64,000 nucleotides of DNA from Mycobacterium sp. 050128. GTDB lineage: Bacteria; Actinomycetota; Actinomycetes; Mycobacteriales; Mycobacteriaceae. Position numbers and translations under genes: made by a program. Of this stretch, positions 25,812 through 35,191 are shown one piece after another; the stretch's first letter is position 1; every line of letters starts with the position of its first letter. The stretch spans positions 2,418,001 to 2,482,000 of the forward strand of contig NZ_JAZGLW010000001.1 of NCBI RefSeq assembly GCF_036409155.1, read 5' to 3'. A model generated the notes under the pieces. It was not told where the DNA came from and made no database searches. It saw only the letters and a list, made by a program, of their open reading frames with translations.

Positions 25812-27527
25812 TCAGCGACGCCTGCTGCCATCCGGCGACATGGGCGCAACGAGGTCGACCAGCAGCGGCGGAATCTCCATGCGCGGCAAGACCACTTCGA
25901 CGAGCACCATGCGATCCTGATGCCCCGCGGCCGCGGTCAGCGCGTCGTCGAGTTCGCCATAGTTGTGCGCGCGGAAGGCGAGGTGATCGACAACGCCCAG
26001 CGCGTTGGGAATGTCGGTCCAGCTCCAGCTGGCGATGTCGTTGTAGGGCGCCGTCTCCCCGTGGATCGCCCGTTCGACCGTGTAGCCGTCGTTGTTGACC
26101 ACCACGATGACGGGCGACAGCCCTTCGCGAAAGAATGTGCCGAGTTCCTGCACGGTCAGTTGCGCGGCGCCGTCACCGATCAGCAACACCGACCGTCGGT
26201 CCGGGTGCGCGACCGCCGCGCCGAGCGCCGCGGGCAACGTGTAACCGATTGAGCCCCAAAGGGGTTGGCCGATAAACGTGACCCCCTTGGGCAGCCGGTG
26301 GTCGGCCATCCCGTAGAAGGAGGTGCCCTGATCGGCGAGCACCACGTTGCCGGGTGTGAGCGCGTTGCACAGCCGGTCCCAGACCATCTCCTGAGTCAGG
26401 GCCTGATCGCGTGCGGGCGCGTGGGCCCCGGTTGCCGACTGCCGGCCCGCTGGCAACGCGACCGGCGGTGAACTGATCCCGCGCCCTGCCACGATCTCCG
26501 CCAGCGCCCCGAGCGCGGCGCCCATTTCCATTGGCGCGAATACCTGACCCGCCACGCTGCTCTGGTACTGGCCGACGTCGATGGTCCGGGCCGAATCGAT
26601 GTGCTGGCTGAAGAAGCCGCTGACCATGTCGGTGAACACCACGCCGGCGGTGACCAAGACGGGCGCGTCTTCGATCGCGGCGCGCACGTGCGGCGCGCTG
26701 GCCGCACCCGCATAGATCCCCAGGAAGTTGGGTGAGCTCTCGTCGCGCAGGCTCTTTCCCCACATCAGCGTGGCGTAGGGCACCACGTCGGCGGTCAGCA
26801 ATGCCTCGAGTTCTTTGACCGCCTGCAGGCGATGCACCAGCAGGTCGGCCAGTACGGTCAACCGGTTGTCACCGATGAGTTCGCGGGCCGCGTCGACGAA
26901 CATCGACAGTGCCCGAGGGCTGGTGCCGCCGGTGTAGCGGGGCAGCGGCGCAGCGGGGGGTTCGGTGGGGAAGCGTGCCACGTCGGTGGACAGCAGTATG
27001 TAGCCCGGCCGCTTCTGCTCGCGCACCTCGCTCAACACCCGGTCGATCTCCCGGCATGCCGTTGCCGGCATGAGATTGGCTTGAGCACAGGTGATTTCGC
27101 GGCTGATGCGGAAGAAGTGCTCGAAGTCGCCGTCGCCGAGCGAATGGTGCAACGCCCGTCGGGTTCCCTGGGCGTCTTTGGAGGGGCCGCCGACGATATG
27201 CACGACCGGCACATGCTCGGCGTAGCTGCCGGCGATCGCATTGGTCGCCGAGAGCTCACCCACCCCGAATGTCGTTACCACCGCGGCCATTCCGCGCAGC
27301 CGACCATAACCGTCGGCGGCGTAGCCGGCGTTCAACTCGTTGGCGTTGCCCACCCACCGAATTCTGCGATGCGCGACGATGTGATCGAGGAATTCCAGAT
27401 TGTAGTCGCCGGGGACACCGAAGATCTCGGAGACGCCGAGCTCGGCGAGACGGTCCAACAGGTAGTCACCGATGGTGTACACAGAATCCGCGGGGCTGGC
27501 CGCCGCGTCAGGCGAGGTAGCAGTCAC
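25812..27527 (-). CDS. pdc: Thiamine-diphosphate keto-acid decarboxylase (pyruvate/indolepyruvate decarboxylase family)
   Basis: 571 residues from GTG 27527; further upstream in-frame sequence overlaps the divergent SRPBCC gene. ThDP enzyme marks: the activating glutamate in [17 protein letters not shown], and the cofactor motif from [11 protein letters not shown] to NNDGYT. The place corresponds to Rv0853c of M. tuberculosis, annotated as pyruvate or indole-3-pyruvate decarboxylase (a branched-chain 2-keto-acid decarboxylase by biochemistry). It is cytoplasmic and yields an aldehyde and CO2. Confidence 0.92.
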   Translation of the reverse strand: MTATSPDAAASPADSVYTIGDYLLDRLAELGVSEIFGVPGDYNLEFLDHIVAHRRIRWVGNANELNAGYAADGYGRLRGMAAVVTTFGVGELSATNAIAGSYAEHVPVVHIVGGPSKDAQGTRRALHHSLGDGDFEHFFRISREITCAQANLMPATACREIDRVLSEVREQKRPGYILLSTDVARFPTEPPAAPLPRYTGGTSPRALSMFVDAARELIGDNRLTVLADLLVHRLQAVKELEALLTADVVPYATLMWGKSLRDESSPNFLGIYAGAASAPHVRAAIEDAPVLVTAGVVFTDMVSGFFSQHIDSARTIDVGQYQSSVAGQVFAPMEMGAALGALAEIVAGRGISSPPVALPAGRQSATGAHAPARDQALTQEMVWDRLCNALTPGNVVLADQGTSFYGMADHRLPKGVTFIGQPLWGSIGYTLPAALGAAVAHPDRRSVLLIGDGAAQLTVQELGTFFREGLSPVIVVVNNDGYTVERAIHGETAPYNDIASWSWTDIPNALGVVDHLAFRAHNYGELDDALTAAAGHQDRMVLVEVVLPRMEIPPLLVDLVAPMSPDGSRRR

Positions 27528-27591
27528 GAAGTCGACGTTACGCTGGTCGAAAGCGCTCCCGGCCGGACGCGGTTTCGCTATCGTGCGGGCC

Positions 27592-28035
27592 ATGGCGATC
27601 AACGAAACCCGCGAAGTTGTTATCGAAGCCAGCCCCGAAGAGATCCTCGACGTCATCGCCGATCTCGACTCGGTGACCGAATGGTCGCCGCCCCACCAGA
27701 GCGTCGAAATTCTCGAGCGAGACGCCGACGGGCGCCCCGCCAAGGTCAAGATGAAAGTCAAAGCCGCAGGCATCACCGACGAGCAGGTGATCGAGTACTC
27801 GTGGGGCGACAACGAGGTGAGCTGGACGCTGATCAGCTCCGGTCAGCAGCGCTCACAAGATGCCTCCTACAAACTGACGCCGAAGGGCGACGCCACTTTG
27901 GTCAAGTTCGAGCTCAGCGTCGATCCGGTGGTGCCGCTGCCGGGCTTCGTGTTGAAGCGCGCCATCAAAGGCACCGTCGATACCGGTACCGAGGGCTTGC
28001 GCAAGCGGGTGCTGCAGGTGAAGAAGGGTAAGTAG
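27592..28035 (+). CDS. SRPBCC (polyketide cyclase/START-like) protein
   Basis: 147 residues from the ATG at 27592. It opens [20 protein letters not shown], the standard first strand and helix of the START/Bet v1 helix-grip fold, and continues [12 protein letters not shown] and [13 protein letters not shown]. The fold makes a hydrophobic pocket for lipids or polyketides. It corresponds in position to Rv0854 and is the first of three relatives around far. No catalytic residues are known. Next start is six bases downstream. Confidence 0.88.
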   Translation: MAINETREVVIEASPEEILDVIADLDSVTEWSPPHQSVEILERDADGRPAKVKMKVKAAGITDEQVIEYSWGDNEVSWTLISSGQQRSQDASYKLTPKGDATLVKFELSVDPVVPLPGFVLKRAIKGTVDTGTEGLRKRVLQVKKGK

Positions 28036-28040
28036 CCGCC

Positions 28041-29174
28041 GTGACCGATGCGGGACCCTTGGCCGGGATCAAAGTCATCGAACTCGGCGGCATCGGACCC
28101 GGGCCGCACGCGGGCATGATGCTCGCCGACCTGGGTGCCGACGTGGTGCGGGTGCGCCGCCCCGGCGCCGTGGCGATCGCAAGCGCGGCGAAGCCGGCCG
28201 AAGCGGGTCGCCCCCGACCGACCGTGACGATGCCGGCCGAGGACCGCGACCTGTTGCACCGGGGCAAGCGGATCGTCGATCTCGACGTCAAGACACACCC
28301 GGGCGCATTGCTCGAGCTTGCCGCCAAGGCCGACGTGCTGTTGGACTGCTTCCGCCCCGGCACCTGCGAAGGACTCGGGATCGGACCCGACGACTGCGCG
28401 GCGGTCAATCCGCGGCTGATCTACGCGCGGATCACCGGCTGGGGACAGGACGGGCCGTTGGCGTCCACGGCCGGGCACGACATCAACTACCTGTCGCAGA
28501 CCGGTGCGCTGTCGGCGCTGGGCTACGCCGACCGGCCGCCGATGCCGCCGCTGAACCTGGTCGCCGATTTCGGCGGCGGGTCGATGCTGGTGCTGATCGG
28601 TATCGCCGTCGCGCTGTACGAACGTGAACGGTCGGGTCGCGGGCAGATCGTCGACGCCGCGATGGTCGACGGGGTCAGCGTGCTTGCCCAAATGATGTGG
28701 ACCATGAAGGCAATTGGCAGCCTGCGCGATAAGCGCGAGTCGTTTCTGCTCGACGGCGGATCGCCGTTCTATCGCTGCTATGAAACCTCCGACGGCAAGT
28801 ACATGGCCGTCGGCGCGATCGAGCCGCAGTTCTTCGCGGCGTTGCTCGATGGGCTCGGTCTGTCGCCCGACGAGGTGCCGGGCCAGCTTGAAATCGGTTC
28901 GTATCAGCAGATGTACGACATCTTCGCGCAGCGCTTCGTGAGCCGGACGCGAGACGAGTGGACCCAGGTTTTCGCCGGCACCGACGCCTGTGTCACGCCT
29001 GTGCTGACGTGGAACGAGGCCGCCACCAACGAACATTTGAACGCGCGGTCGACGCTGATCACCGCCCACGGCGTCGAGCAGGCCGCGCCCGCCCCGCGTT
29101 TCTCCCGAACACCGGCGGGGCCCGTCGGACCGCCGCCGGCGGCCACCACACCGATCGACGAAATCAACTGGTAG
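28041..29174 (+). CDS. far: Alpha-methylacyl-CoA racemase / family III CoA-transferase
   Basis: 377 residues from GTG 28041. The start LAGIKVIELGGIGPGPHAGM and MLADLGADVVRVRRPG match CaiB/BaiF enzymes, and the central TGWGQDGPLASTAGHDINYL holds the conserved Gly-His-Asp region used for alpha-proton exchange in 2-methylacyl-CoA racemases. It corresponds to far (Rv0855). Racemisation of (2R)-methylacyl-CoA is needed before beta-oxidation of branched lipids and sterol side chains, which fits nearby fadA/fadB. Confidence 0.92.
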   Translation: MTDAGPLAGIKVIELGGIGPGPHAGMMLADLGADVVRVRRPGAVAIASAAKPAEAGRPRPTVTMPAEDRDLLHRGKRIVDLDVKTHPGALLELAAKADVLLDCFRPGTCEGLGIGPDDCAAVNPRLIYARITGWGQDGPLASTAGHDINYLSQTGALSALGYADRPPMPPLNLVADFGGGSMLVLIGIAVALYERERSGRGQIVDAAMVDGVSVLAQMMWTMKAIGSLRDKRESFLLDGGSPFYRCYETSDGKYMAVGAIEPQFFAALLDGLGLSPDEVPGQLEIGSYQQMYDIFAQRFVSRTRDEWTQVFAGTDACVTPVLTWNEAATNEHLNARSTLITAHGVEQAAPAPRFSRTPAGPVGPPPAATTPIDEINW

Positions 29175-29231
29175 CAAATTACTTACCCGAAGACGTTCCC
29201 AGCCTCCAACTGGATTGCTAGGTTGAGCTCA

Positions 29232-29684
29232 GTGGCTGTAAAGGCATCACGCGAATTCATAGTTGATGCGCCGCTCGACGTGGTCATGGGGGCGCTCGAG
29301 GATGTCAGCGTGCTGGAATCCTGGTCGCCACTGCATAAGAAGATCGAAGTGGTCGACCGTTATCCGGATGGCCGTGCGCACCACGTGAAAACCACCATCA
29401 GAATTCTCGGCCTGCGCGACAAAGAGGTGCTGGAATACCACTGGGGCCCGGACTGGGTGGTGTACGACGTCAAGGGAACGGCCCAACAACACGGCCAGCA
29501 CGTCGAATACAACCTCAAACCCGAGGGCATCGACAAGACGCGGGTGCGGTTCGACATCACCGTCGAACCGGCCGGGCCCATTCCCGGATTCGTCGTTCGG
29601 CGCGCGATGGAACACGTTCTCGACGCCTCGATCAAGGGCTTGCGCGATCTGGTCGCGCGCGGCGGTCCGGATAAAGCAACGTAA
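29232..29684 (+). CDS. SRPBCC (START-like) protein, second of three
   Basis: 150 residues from GTG 29232 (AVKASREFIVDAPLDVVMGA); a TTG at 29223 is in frame but the GTG aligns with the starts of its paralogues. Shared blocks with the next gene: SPLHKKIEVVDRYPDGRAHH and EYHWGPDWVVYD. The fold binds hydrophobic ligands. It corresponds to Rv0856. It follows far by 57 bases and is probably co-transcribed. Confidence 0.87.
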   Translation: MAVKASREFIVDAPLDVVMGALEDVSVLESWSPLHKKIEVVDRYPDGRAHHVKTTIRILGLRDKEVLEYHWGPDWVVYDVKGTAQQHGQHVEYNLKPEGIDKTRVRFDITVEPAGPIPGFVVRRAMEHVLDASIKGLRDLVARGGPDKAT

Positions 29685-29713
29685 TTCGGTCTCCATTGCT
29701 AATTTGGTAGGCA

Positions 29714-30166
29714 GTGGCCATACGCGCATCGTCGGAAATTGTCATTGCGGCGCCCCCGGAAGTGATCATGGAGGCGCTGGCCGACATGGACGCCGTGCCC
29801 TCGTGGTCTCCGTTGCACAAGCGGGTCGATGTCGTCGACCGATATCCCGACGGCCTGCCGCACCACGTGCGAATGACGATCAGGGTGAGCGGCATCGCCG
29901 ACACCGAAATGGTCGAATATCACTGGGGTCCCGACTGGATGGTGTGGGATGCGCAGAAGACCTCGCAGCAACACGCCCAACATGGCGAATACAACTTGGA
30001 GCGTGAGGGCGACGACAAGACCCGGGTCCGATTCAGCCTTACGATCGAGCTGAGGGCGCCGCTGCCCAGGTTCTGGGTGCGCTCGGCGGGCAACAAAATC
30101 CTCTACGCCGCGCTGGAAGGCCTGCGTAAGCGCGTGCTGGGCGACGAGGATTCTAAGCAGTCTTGA
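29714..30166 (+). CDS. SRPBCC (START-like) protein, third of three
   Basis: 150 residues from GTG 29714. It is a close paralogue of the preceding gene: SPLHKRVDVVDRYPDGLPHH and EYHWGPDWMVWD, followed by QQHAQHGEYNLEREG. The two arose by tandem duplication. It corresponds to Rv0857. The C-terminal end overlaps the convergent aminotransferase by 14 bases. Ligand unknown. Confidence 0.87.
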   Translation: MAIRASSEIVIAAPPEVIMEALADMDAVPSWSPLHKRVDVVDRYPDGLPHHVRMTIRVSGIADTEMVEYHWGPDWMVWDAQKTSQQHAQHGEYNLEREGDDKTRVRFSLTIELRAPLPRFWVRSAGNKILYAALEGLRKRVLGDEDSKQS

Positions 30167-31325
30167 GTGCGGACAGTCGACTGATCGCCTCGTCGAGGGT
30201 GTCGTCGCGTTTGCAAAAGGTGAAGCGCACCAAGTGATTCCATAGATCGGCGTGCGGCGCGGTCGGGTCGCAGAACGCCGACATCGGAATAGCCGCCACG
30301 CCAACCTTTTCCGGTAGTGCCGCGCAGAACGTGGTGCTGTCGTCGTATCCCAGGGGCCGCGGGTCGGCGCACAGGAAGTAACTGCCGTTACTGTCGTGCA
30401 CCGCGAAACCGATGTCGGCCAGGCCCGCAGCCAGCCGGTCGCGCCGGACCTGCAGCGAGCGTCGCAGGTCGTCCACCCAGGCGTCCTCGGTATCCAGCGC
30501 CAGCGCGACCGCGGGCTGAAACGGCGCCCCGCCGACGTAGCTCAGGTACTGTTTGGCCGCGCGCACCCCGGCGATGAGTTGTGCTGGGCCGCAAGCCCAC
30601 CCGATCTTCCAGCCGGTGCAGTTGAACATCTTGGCCGCGCTGGAGATTGTGATGGTGCGCTGCGCCATGCCGTCGAAACCGGCCAGCGGCAAATGCCGGT
30701 GGCCGTCGAACACCAGATGTTCGTACACCTCGTCGGTGATCACCAAAAGGTCGGCCGCCACCGCGATCTCGGCGATCGCCTCCAGTTCGGTCGCGCTCAG
30801 CACGGCGCCAGTGGGGTTGTGCGGCGAGTTGACGATGAGCGCGCGGGTCGCCGGGTTCACGGCCCGCCGCAGCGCGTCGATGTCCAGCGCGAAGCCGCGG
30901 CCGTCGGAAACCAGCGGTACGGCGGCGCGGTGTGCACCGGCCATCGCGACGACCGGCGAGTAGGAGTCGTAGAAGGGCTCGATCAGCAGCACCTCGGAGC
31001 CGGGCTCGACCAGGCCGATGACTGCCGACGCGATGGCCTCGGTGGCCCCGACCGTCACCAGCACCTCGGTGTCGGGGTCGTAGTCGATGCCGAAATGCCG
31101 CTTGCGCTGTGCCGCGACGGCCTGGCGCAGCGGTGCGATGCCGATTCCCGGCGGGTACTGGTTGGCACCGGCGGCGATCGCGTCTTGCGCGGCCTTCAAC
31201 ATCGCAGGAGGTCCATCCTCGTCGGGAAAGCCCTGACCCAGGTTCACCGCGCCGATGCGCGCGGCCAGCGCCGACATTTCGGCGAACACCGTGGTCGCGT
31301 AGGGCCGCAATCGCGACACCGTCAT
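30153..31325 (-). CDS. dapC: PLP-dependent class I aminotransferase (probable N-succinyldiaminopimelate aminotransferase)
   Basis: 390 residues. Class I aminotransferase marks: NLGQGFPDEDGPP, the NSPHNPTG cofactor segment, DEVYEHLVFDG, and the Schiff-base lysine in ISSAAKMFNCTGWKIGW. The position matches Rv0858c, annotated dapC, which acts in lysine/meso-diaminopimelate biosynthesis. The sequence is also close to kynurenine aminotransferase-like enzymes, so substrate is taken from the homologue. The gene is convergent with the SRPBCC pair and divergent from fadA. Confidence 0.9.
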   Translation of the reverse strand: MTVSRLRPYATTVFAEMSALAARIGAVNLGQGFPDEDGPPAMLKAAQDAIAAGANQYPPGIGIAPLRQAVAAQRKRHFGIDYDPDTEVLVTVGATEAIASAVIGLVEPGSEVLLIEPFYDSYSPVVAMAGAHRAAVPLVSDGRGFALDIDALRRAVNPATRALIVNSPHNPTGAVLSATELEAIAEIAVAADLLVITDEVYEHLVFDGHRHLPLAGFDGMAQRTITISSAAKMFNCTGWKIGWACGPAQLIAGVRAAKQYLSYVGGAPFQPAVALALDTEDAWVDDLRRSLQVRRDRLAAGLADIGFAVHDSNGSYFLCADPRPLGYDDSTTFCAALPEKVGVAAIPMSAFCDPTAPHADLWNHLVRFTFCKRDDTLDEAISRLSALKTA

Positions 31326-31626
31326 GGTCGTCGAGCTTAGGCGGGCGTCCCGAGTGTGCGGCTATGGCGTTGAGTGTGCAGTCACGGCGGGCCCTCCCGG
31401 CGTGTGGGCGCCCTGGGCGCACACTCGACGCGCGGGGGCGCACGGTCGGCGCGCGGGGCGCACGGTCAGGGCGCGCGGGCGCTACGGTCGGGGCGCGCGG
31501 GCGCTACGGTCGGGGCCGGCAATCTCATGAACACTAGCGACTGCCCAACCAACAGGTTGGCCGGGAGCCCCTGTTAGGGTGCACATAGACGGACCCGAAA
31601 CCCCATTTGTGAACAGGAAGTCGACC
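31326..31626. repeat. Intergenic region with GC-rich tandem repeats and a hairpin
   Basis: The gap between dapC and fadA holds no credible gene. GTTGAGTGTGC (31369-31379) and GCACACTCGAC (31419-31429) form ten of eleven pairs of an inverted repeat, related to the hairpins at 45256 and 46710. Degenerate GCGCACGGTC-type units follow, and then two perfect 22-bp copies starting GGGCGCGCGGGCGCTACGGT at 31469 and 31491. The fadA promoter and ribosome-binding site (AGGAAG) must lie in the last 100 bases. Confidence 0.75.
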
Positions 31627-32838
31627 ATGTCCGAAGAAGCCTTCATCTATGAGGCCATCCGCACACCCCGCGGCAAGCAACGCAACGGATCGCTCAACGA
31701 GGTAAAGCCGCTGAACCTGGTGGTGGGCCTGGTCGACGAGCTGCGCCACCGCAATCCCGACCTGGACGAGAACCTGATCAGCGACATGATCCTGGGCGTG
31801 GTGTCCCCGGTCGGTGACCAGGGCGGCGACATCGCTCGCACCGCGGTGCTGGCCGCCGGCCTGCCCGAGACCACCGGTGGCGTGCAGCTGAACCGGTTCT
31901 GCGCCTCGGGTCTTGAGGCCGTCAACACCGCCGCTCAGAAGGTGCGCTCCGGCTGGGACGACCTGGTGTTGGCCGGCGGTGTCGAGTCGATGAGCCGCGT
32001 TCCGATGGGCTCCGACGGCGGCGCCTGGGCGACCGACCCCGAGACCAACTACCGGATCGGCTTCGTGCCGCAGGGCATCGGCGCCGACCTGATCGCCACG
32101 ATCGAGGGCTTTAGCCGCGAGGACGTCGACGCCTACGCGTTGCGCTCGCAGGAGAAGGCCGCCGAAGCCTGGTCGGGCGGCTACTTCGCCAAGTCGGTCG
32201 TGCCGGTGCGCGACCAGAACGGTCTGATCATCCTCGACCACGACGAGCACATGCGGCCCGACACCACGATGGAGGGCTTGGCCAAGCTGAAGACCGCGTT
32301 CGACGGCGTCGGCGAGATGGGCGGCTTCGACGATGTGGCGCTGACGAAGTACCACTATGTCGAGAAGATCAACCACGTCCACACCGGCGGCAACAGCTCC
32401 GGCATCGTCGACGGCGCCGCACTGGTGCTGGTCGGTTCCGAGGCCGCGGGCAAGTCGCAGGGCCTGACCCCGCGGGCGCGCATCGTGGCCACCGCCACCA
32501 GTGGCGCGGACCCGGTCATCATGCTCACCGGCCCGACGCCTGCCACGCGCAAGGTGCTCGACCGCGCCGGCATGACGATCGACGACATCGACCTGTTCGA
32601 GCTCAACGAGGCGTTCGCGTCGGTGGTGCTGAAGTTCCAGAAGGACCTCAACATCCCGGACGAGAAGCTGAACGTCAACGGTGGTGCCATCGCGATGGGT
32701 CACCCGCTGGGCGCTACCGGCGCCATGATCACCGGAACCATGGTCGACGAGCTCGAGCGCCGCAACGCGCGTCGCGCGCTGATCACGCTGTGCATCGGTG
32801 GCGGCATGGGTGTCGCGACCATCATCGAGAGGGTTTAA
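31627..32838 (+). CDS. fadA: Acetyl-CoA acetyltransferase (3-ketoacyl-CoA thiolase) FadA
   Basis: 403 residues from the ATG at 31627, the length of M. tuberculosis FadA (Rv0859), to which it is very similar. Thiolase residues are visible: the nucleophile Cys in [11 protein letters not shown], the His in [11 protein letters not shown], and the second Cys in TLCIGGGMG. It is the beta subunit of the fatty-acid oxidation trifunctional complex and cleaves 3-ketoacyl-CoA to acetyl-CoA. The fadB start follows four bases after the stop. Confidence 0.97.
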   Translation: MSEEAFIYEAIRTPRGKQRNGSLNEVKPLNLVVGLVDELRHRNPDLDENLISDMILGVVSPVGDQGGDIARTAVLAAGLPETTGGVQLNRFCASGLEAVNTAAQKVRSGWDDLVLAGGVESMSRVPMGSDGGAWATDPETNYRIGFVPQGIGADLIATIEGFSREDVDAYALRSQEKAAEAWSGGYFAKSVVPVRDQNGLIILDHDEHMRPDTTMEGLAKLKTAFDGVGEMGGFDDVALTKYHYVEKINHVHTGGNSSGIVDGAALVLVGSEAAGKSQGLTPRARIVATATSGADPVIMLTGPTPATRKVLDRAGMTIDDIDLFELNEAFASVVLKFQKDLNIPDEKLNVNGGAIAMGHPLGATGAMITGTMVDELERRNARRALITLCIGGGMGVATIIERV

Positions 32839-32842
32839 GGCC

Positions 32843-34987
32843 ATGGCAGAGAACACCATCAAGTGGGACAAGGATGCCGACGGCATCGTCACGCTGACGC
32901 TCGACGACCCCACCGGGTCGGCCAACGTCATGAACGACGCGTACCGTGAATCCATCCATAACGCGGTGGAAAAGTCTGTCGCCGAGAAGGATTCGATCAC
33001 GGGCGTCGTCATCACCAGCGCGAAGAAGACCTTCTTCGCCGGCGGTGACCTGAAGTCGATGATCAACATCGGTCCCGAGCATGCGGGCGAAGCGTTCTCG
33101 TTGGTCGAGAACAGCAAGCGTGACCTGCGCACGCTGGAAACGCTGGGCAAGCCGGTCGTCGCCGCGATCAACGGTGCGGCGCTGGGCGGCGGCCTGGAGA
33201 TCACGCTGGCCTGCCACCACCGGATCATCGTCGACGTGCCGGGCGCCGTCGTCGGCTTCCCCGAGGTCACTCTGGGCCTGCTGCCGGGCGCCGGTGGCGT
33301 TGCACGCAGTGTGCGGATGTTCGGCATCCAGAACGCGTTCATGAACGTGCTGTCCCAGGGCACCCGGTTCAAGCCGGACAAGGCCAAGGAGATCGGGCTG
33401 GTCGACGAGGTTCTGCCGACCGTCGATGAGCTGGTGCCCGCCGCCAAGGCATGGATCAAGGCCAACCCCGAAGCGCACACCCAACCGTGGGATGCCAAGG
33501 GCTACAAGATGCCTGGCGGCACTCCGTCCAGCCCGGGGCTGGCCGGCATCCTGCCGTCGTTCCCGGCGCTGCTGAAGAAGCAACTCAAGGGTGCGCCGAT
33601 GCCCGCCCCGCGGGCCATCCTGGACGCGGCCGTCGAGGGCGCGCAGGTGGACTTCGACACCGCCTGTCGCATCGAGAGCCGCTACTTCACCCAGCTGGTC
33701 ACCGGTCAGGTCGCCAAGAACATGATCCAGGCGTTCTTCTTCGACCTGCAGCACATCAACGGTGGTGGCTCGCGACCCGATGGGATCGAGCCGGTCAAGA
33801 TCAACAAGATCGGTGTGCTGGGCGCGGGCATGATGGGCGCCGGCATCGCCTACGTCTCGGCCAAGGCCGGCTACGACGTGGTGCTCAAGGACGTCAGCCT
33901 CGAGGCCGCCGAGAAGGGCAAGAACTACTCGGAAAAGCTTGAGGCCAAAGCACTCCAGCGTGGCAAGACCACCGAGGAGAAGAGCAAGGCGCTGCTCGAC
34001 CGCATCACGCCGTCCGCCGACCCCGCCGACTTCAAGGGCGTCGACTTCGTGATCGAGGCCGTGTTCGAGAACCAGGACCTCAAGCACAAGGTGTTCGGTG
34101 AGATCGAGGACATCGTCGAGCCCAACGCACTGCTGGGGTCGAACACCTCGACGCTGCCGATCACCGGTCTGGCGACCGGCGTGAAGCGGCAAGAAGACTT
34201 CATCGGGATCCACTTCTTCTCGCCGGTCGACAAGATGCCACTCGTGGAAATCATCAAGGGCGAGAAGACTTCTGACGAGGCGCTGGCCCGGGTGTTCGAC
34301 TACACGTTGGCGATCGGCAAGACCCCGATCGTCGTCAACGACAGCCGCGGCTTCTTCACCAGCCGCGTGATCGGCACGTTCGTGAACGAGGCGCTGGCGA
34401 TGCTGGGCGAGGGTGTGGAGCCCGCCAGTGTCGAGCACGCCGGTTCGCAGGCCGGCTACCCGGCGCCGCCGCTGCAGTTGTCCGACGAACTCAACCTGGA
34501 GCTGATGCACAAGATCGCCGCGGCCAGCCGCAAGGGTGTCGAGGACGCGGGCGGCACCTATGAGCCGCACCCCGCCGAGGCGGTCGTCGAGAAGATGATC
34601 GAGCTCGGCCGGCCCAGCCGGCTCAAGGGCGCGGGCTTCTACGAGTACGAGGACGGCAAGCGCACTCGGCTGTGGCCGGGCCTGCGGGAGACGTTCAAGT
34701 CGGGCTCCTCGCAGCCGCCGCTGCAGGACATGATCGACCGGATGTTGTTCGCCGAGGCGCTGGAAACCCAGAAGTGCCTCGACGAGGGCGTGCTGACGTC
34801 GACCGCCGACGCCAACATCGGCTCGATCATGGGCATCGGGTTCCCGCCGTACACCGGTGGTAGCGCGCAGTTCATCGTCGGCTACTCCGGTGCCGGCGGT
34901 ACGGGCAAGGAAGCCTTCGTGGCCCGGGCCCGCGAGCTGGCCGCCAAGTACGGCGACCGCTTCCTGCCGCCGGATTCGTTGACCTGA
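32843..34987 (+). CDS. fadB: Fatty-acid oxidation multifunctional protein FadB (enoyl-CoA hydratase / 3-hydroxyacyl-CoA dehydrogenase)
   Basis: 714 residues from the ATG at 32843. The N-terminal crotonase domain has FFAGGDLKSM and INGAALGGGLEITLACHHR. The NAD-binding dehydrogenase domain starts near residue 320 with IGVLGAGMMGAGIAYVSAKA, followed by VIEAVFENQDLK and the C-terminal HAD helices. It matches Rv0860. With FadA it forms the alpha2beta2 trifunctional enzyme of beta-oxidation. A strong hairpin terminator follows. Confidence 0.97.
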   Translation: MAENTIKWDKDADGIVTLTLDDPTGSANVMNDAYRESIHNAVEKSVAEKDSITGVVITSAKKTFFAGGDLKSMINIGPEHAGEAFSLVENSKRDLRTLETLGKPVVAAINGAALGGGLEITLACHHRIIVDVPGAVVGFPEVTLGLLPGAGGVARSVRMFGIQNAFMNVLSQGTRFKPDKAKEIGLVDEVLPTVDELVPAAKAWIKANPEAHTQPWDAKGYKMPGGTPSSPGLAGILPSFPALLKKQLKGAPMPAPRAILDAAVEGAQVDFDTACRIESRYFTQLVTGQVAKNMIQAFFFDLQHINGGGSRPDGIEPVKINKIGVLGAGMMGAGIAYVSAKAGYDVVLKDVSLEAAEKGKNYSEKLEAKALQRGKTTEEKSKALLDRITPSADPADFKGVDFVIEAVFENQDLKHKVFGEIEDIVEPNALLGSNTSTLPITGLATGVKRQEDFIGIHFFSPVDKMPLVEIIKGEKTSDEALARVFDYTLAIGKTPIVVNDSRGFFTSRVIGTFVNEALAMLGEGVEPASVEHAGSQAGYPAPPLQLSDELNLELMHKIAAASRKGVEDAGGTYEPHPAEAVVEKMIELGRPSRLKGAGFYEYEDGKRTRLWPGLRETFKSGSSQPPLQDMIDRMLFAEALETQKCLDEGVLTSTADANIGSIMGIGFPPYTGGSAQFIVGYSGAGGTGKEAFVARARELAAKYGDRFLPPDSLT

Positions 34988-35002
34988 GCAATTAAACGTA
35001 AC

Positions 35003-35034
35003 GGCCCCCGAGACAACGAGTTTCGGGGGCCTTT
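35003..35034 (+). terminator. Rho-independent terminator after fadAB
   Basis: GGCCCCCGA (35003-35011) pairs perfectly with TCGGGGGCC (35023-35031) over an 11-base loop, followed by a short T run. It starts 16 bases after the fadB stop and ends the fadA-fadB transcript. Confidence 0.85.
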
Positions 35035-35191
35035 ACTGTTGTGACCCTGTAGCGGGCCCTTGGCGCGAACACCGAGACGTAACCCAGGGCGACGTGATAC
35101 GGCGTGTTATCGCCGTGGGTTATGTGTCGCGGCACTGGAAGAGGTGATAGCGCGTCGGGCGTCGCACAAGCGGCCGGATAGTGTGACCGTC

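Noticed and set aside
31326..31577. Small frames in the GC-rich repeat before fadA
   Set aside because: They read through tandem repeats (repeated Gly/Arg/Ala) and have no start signals.
32822..34570. Long minus-strand frame opposite fadB
   Set aside because: Shadow of fadB caused by codon bias; no recognisable protein features.
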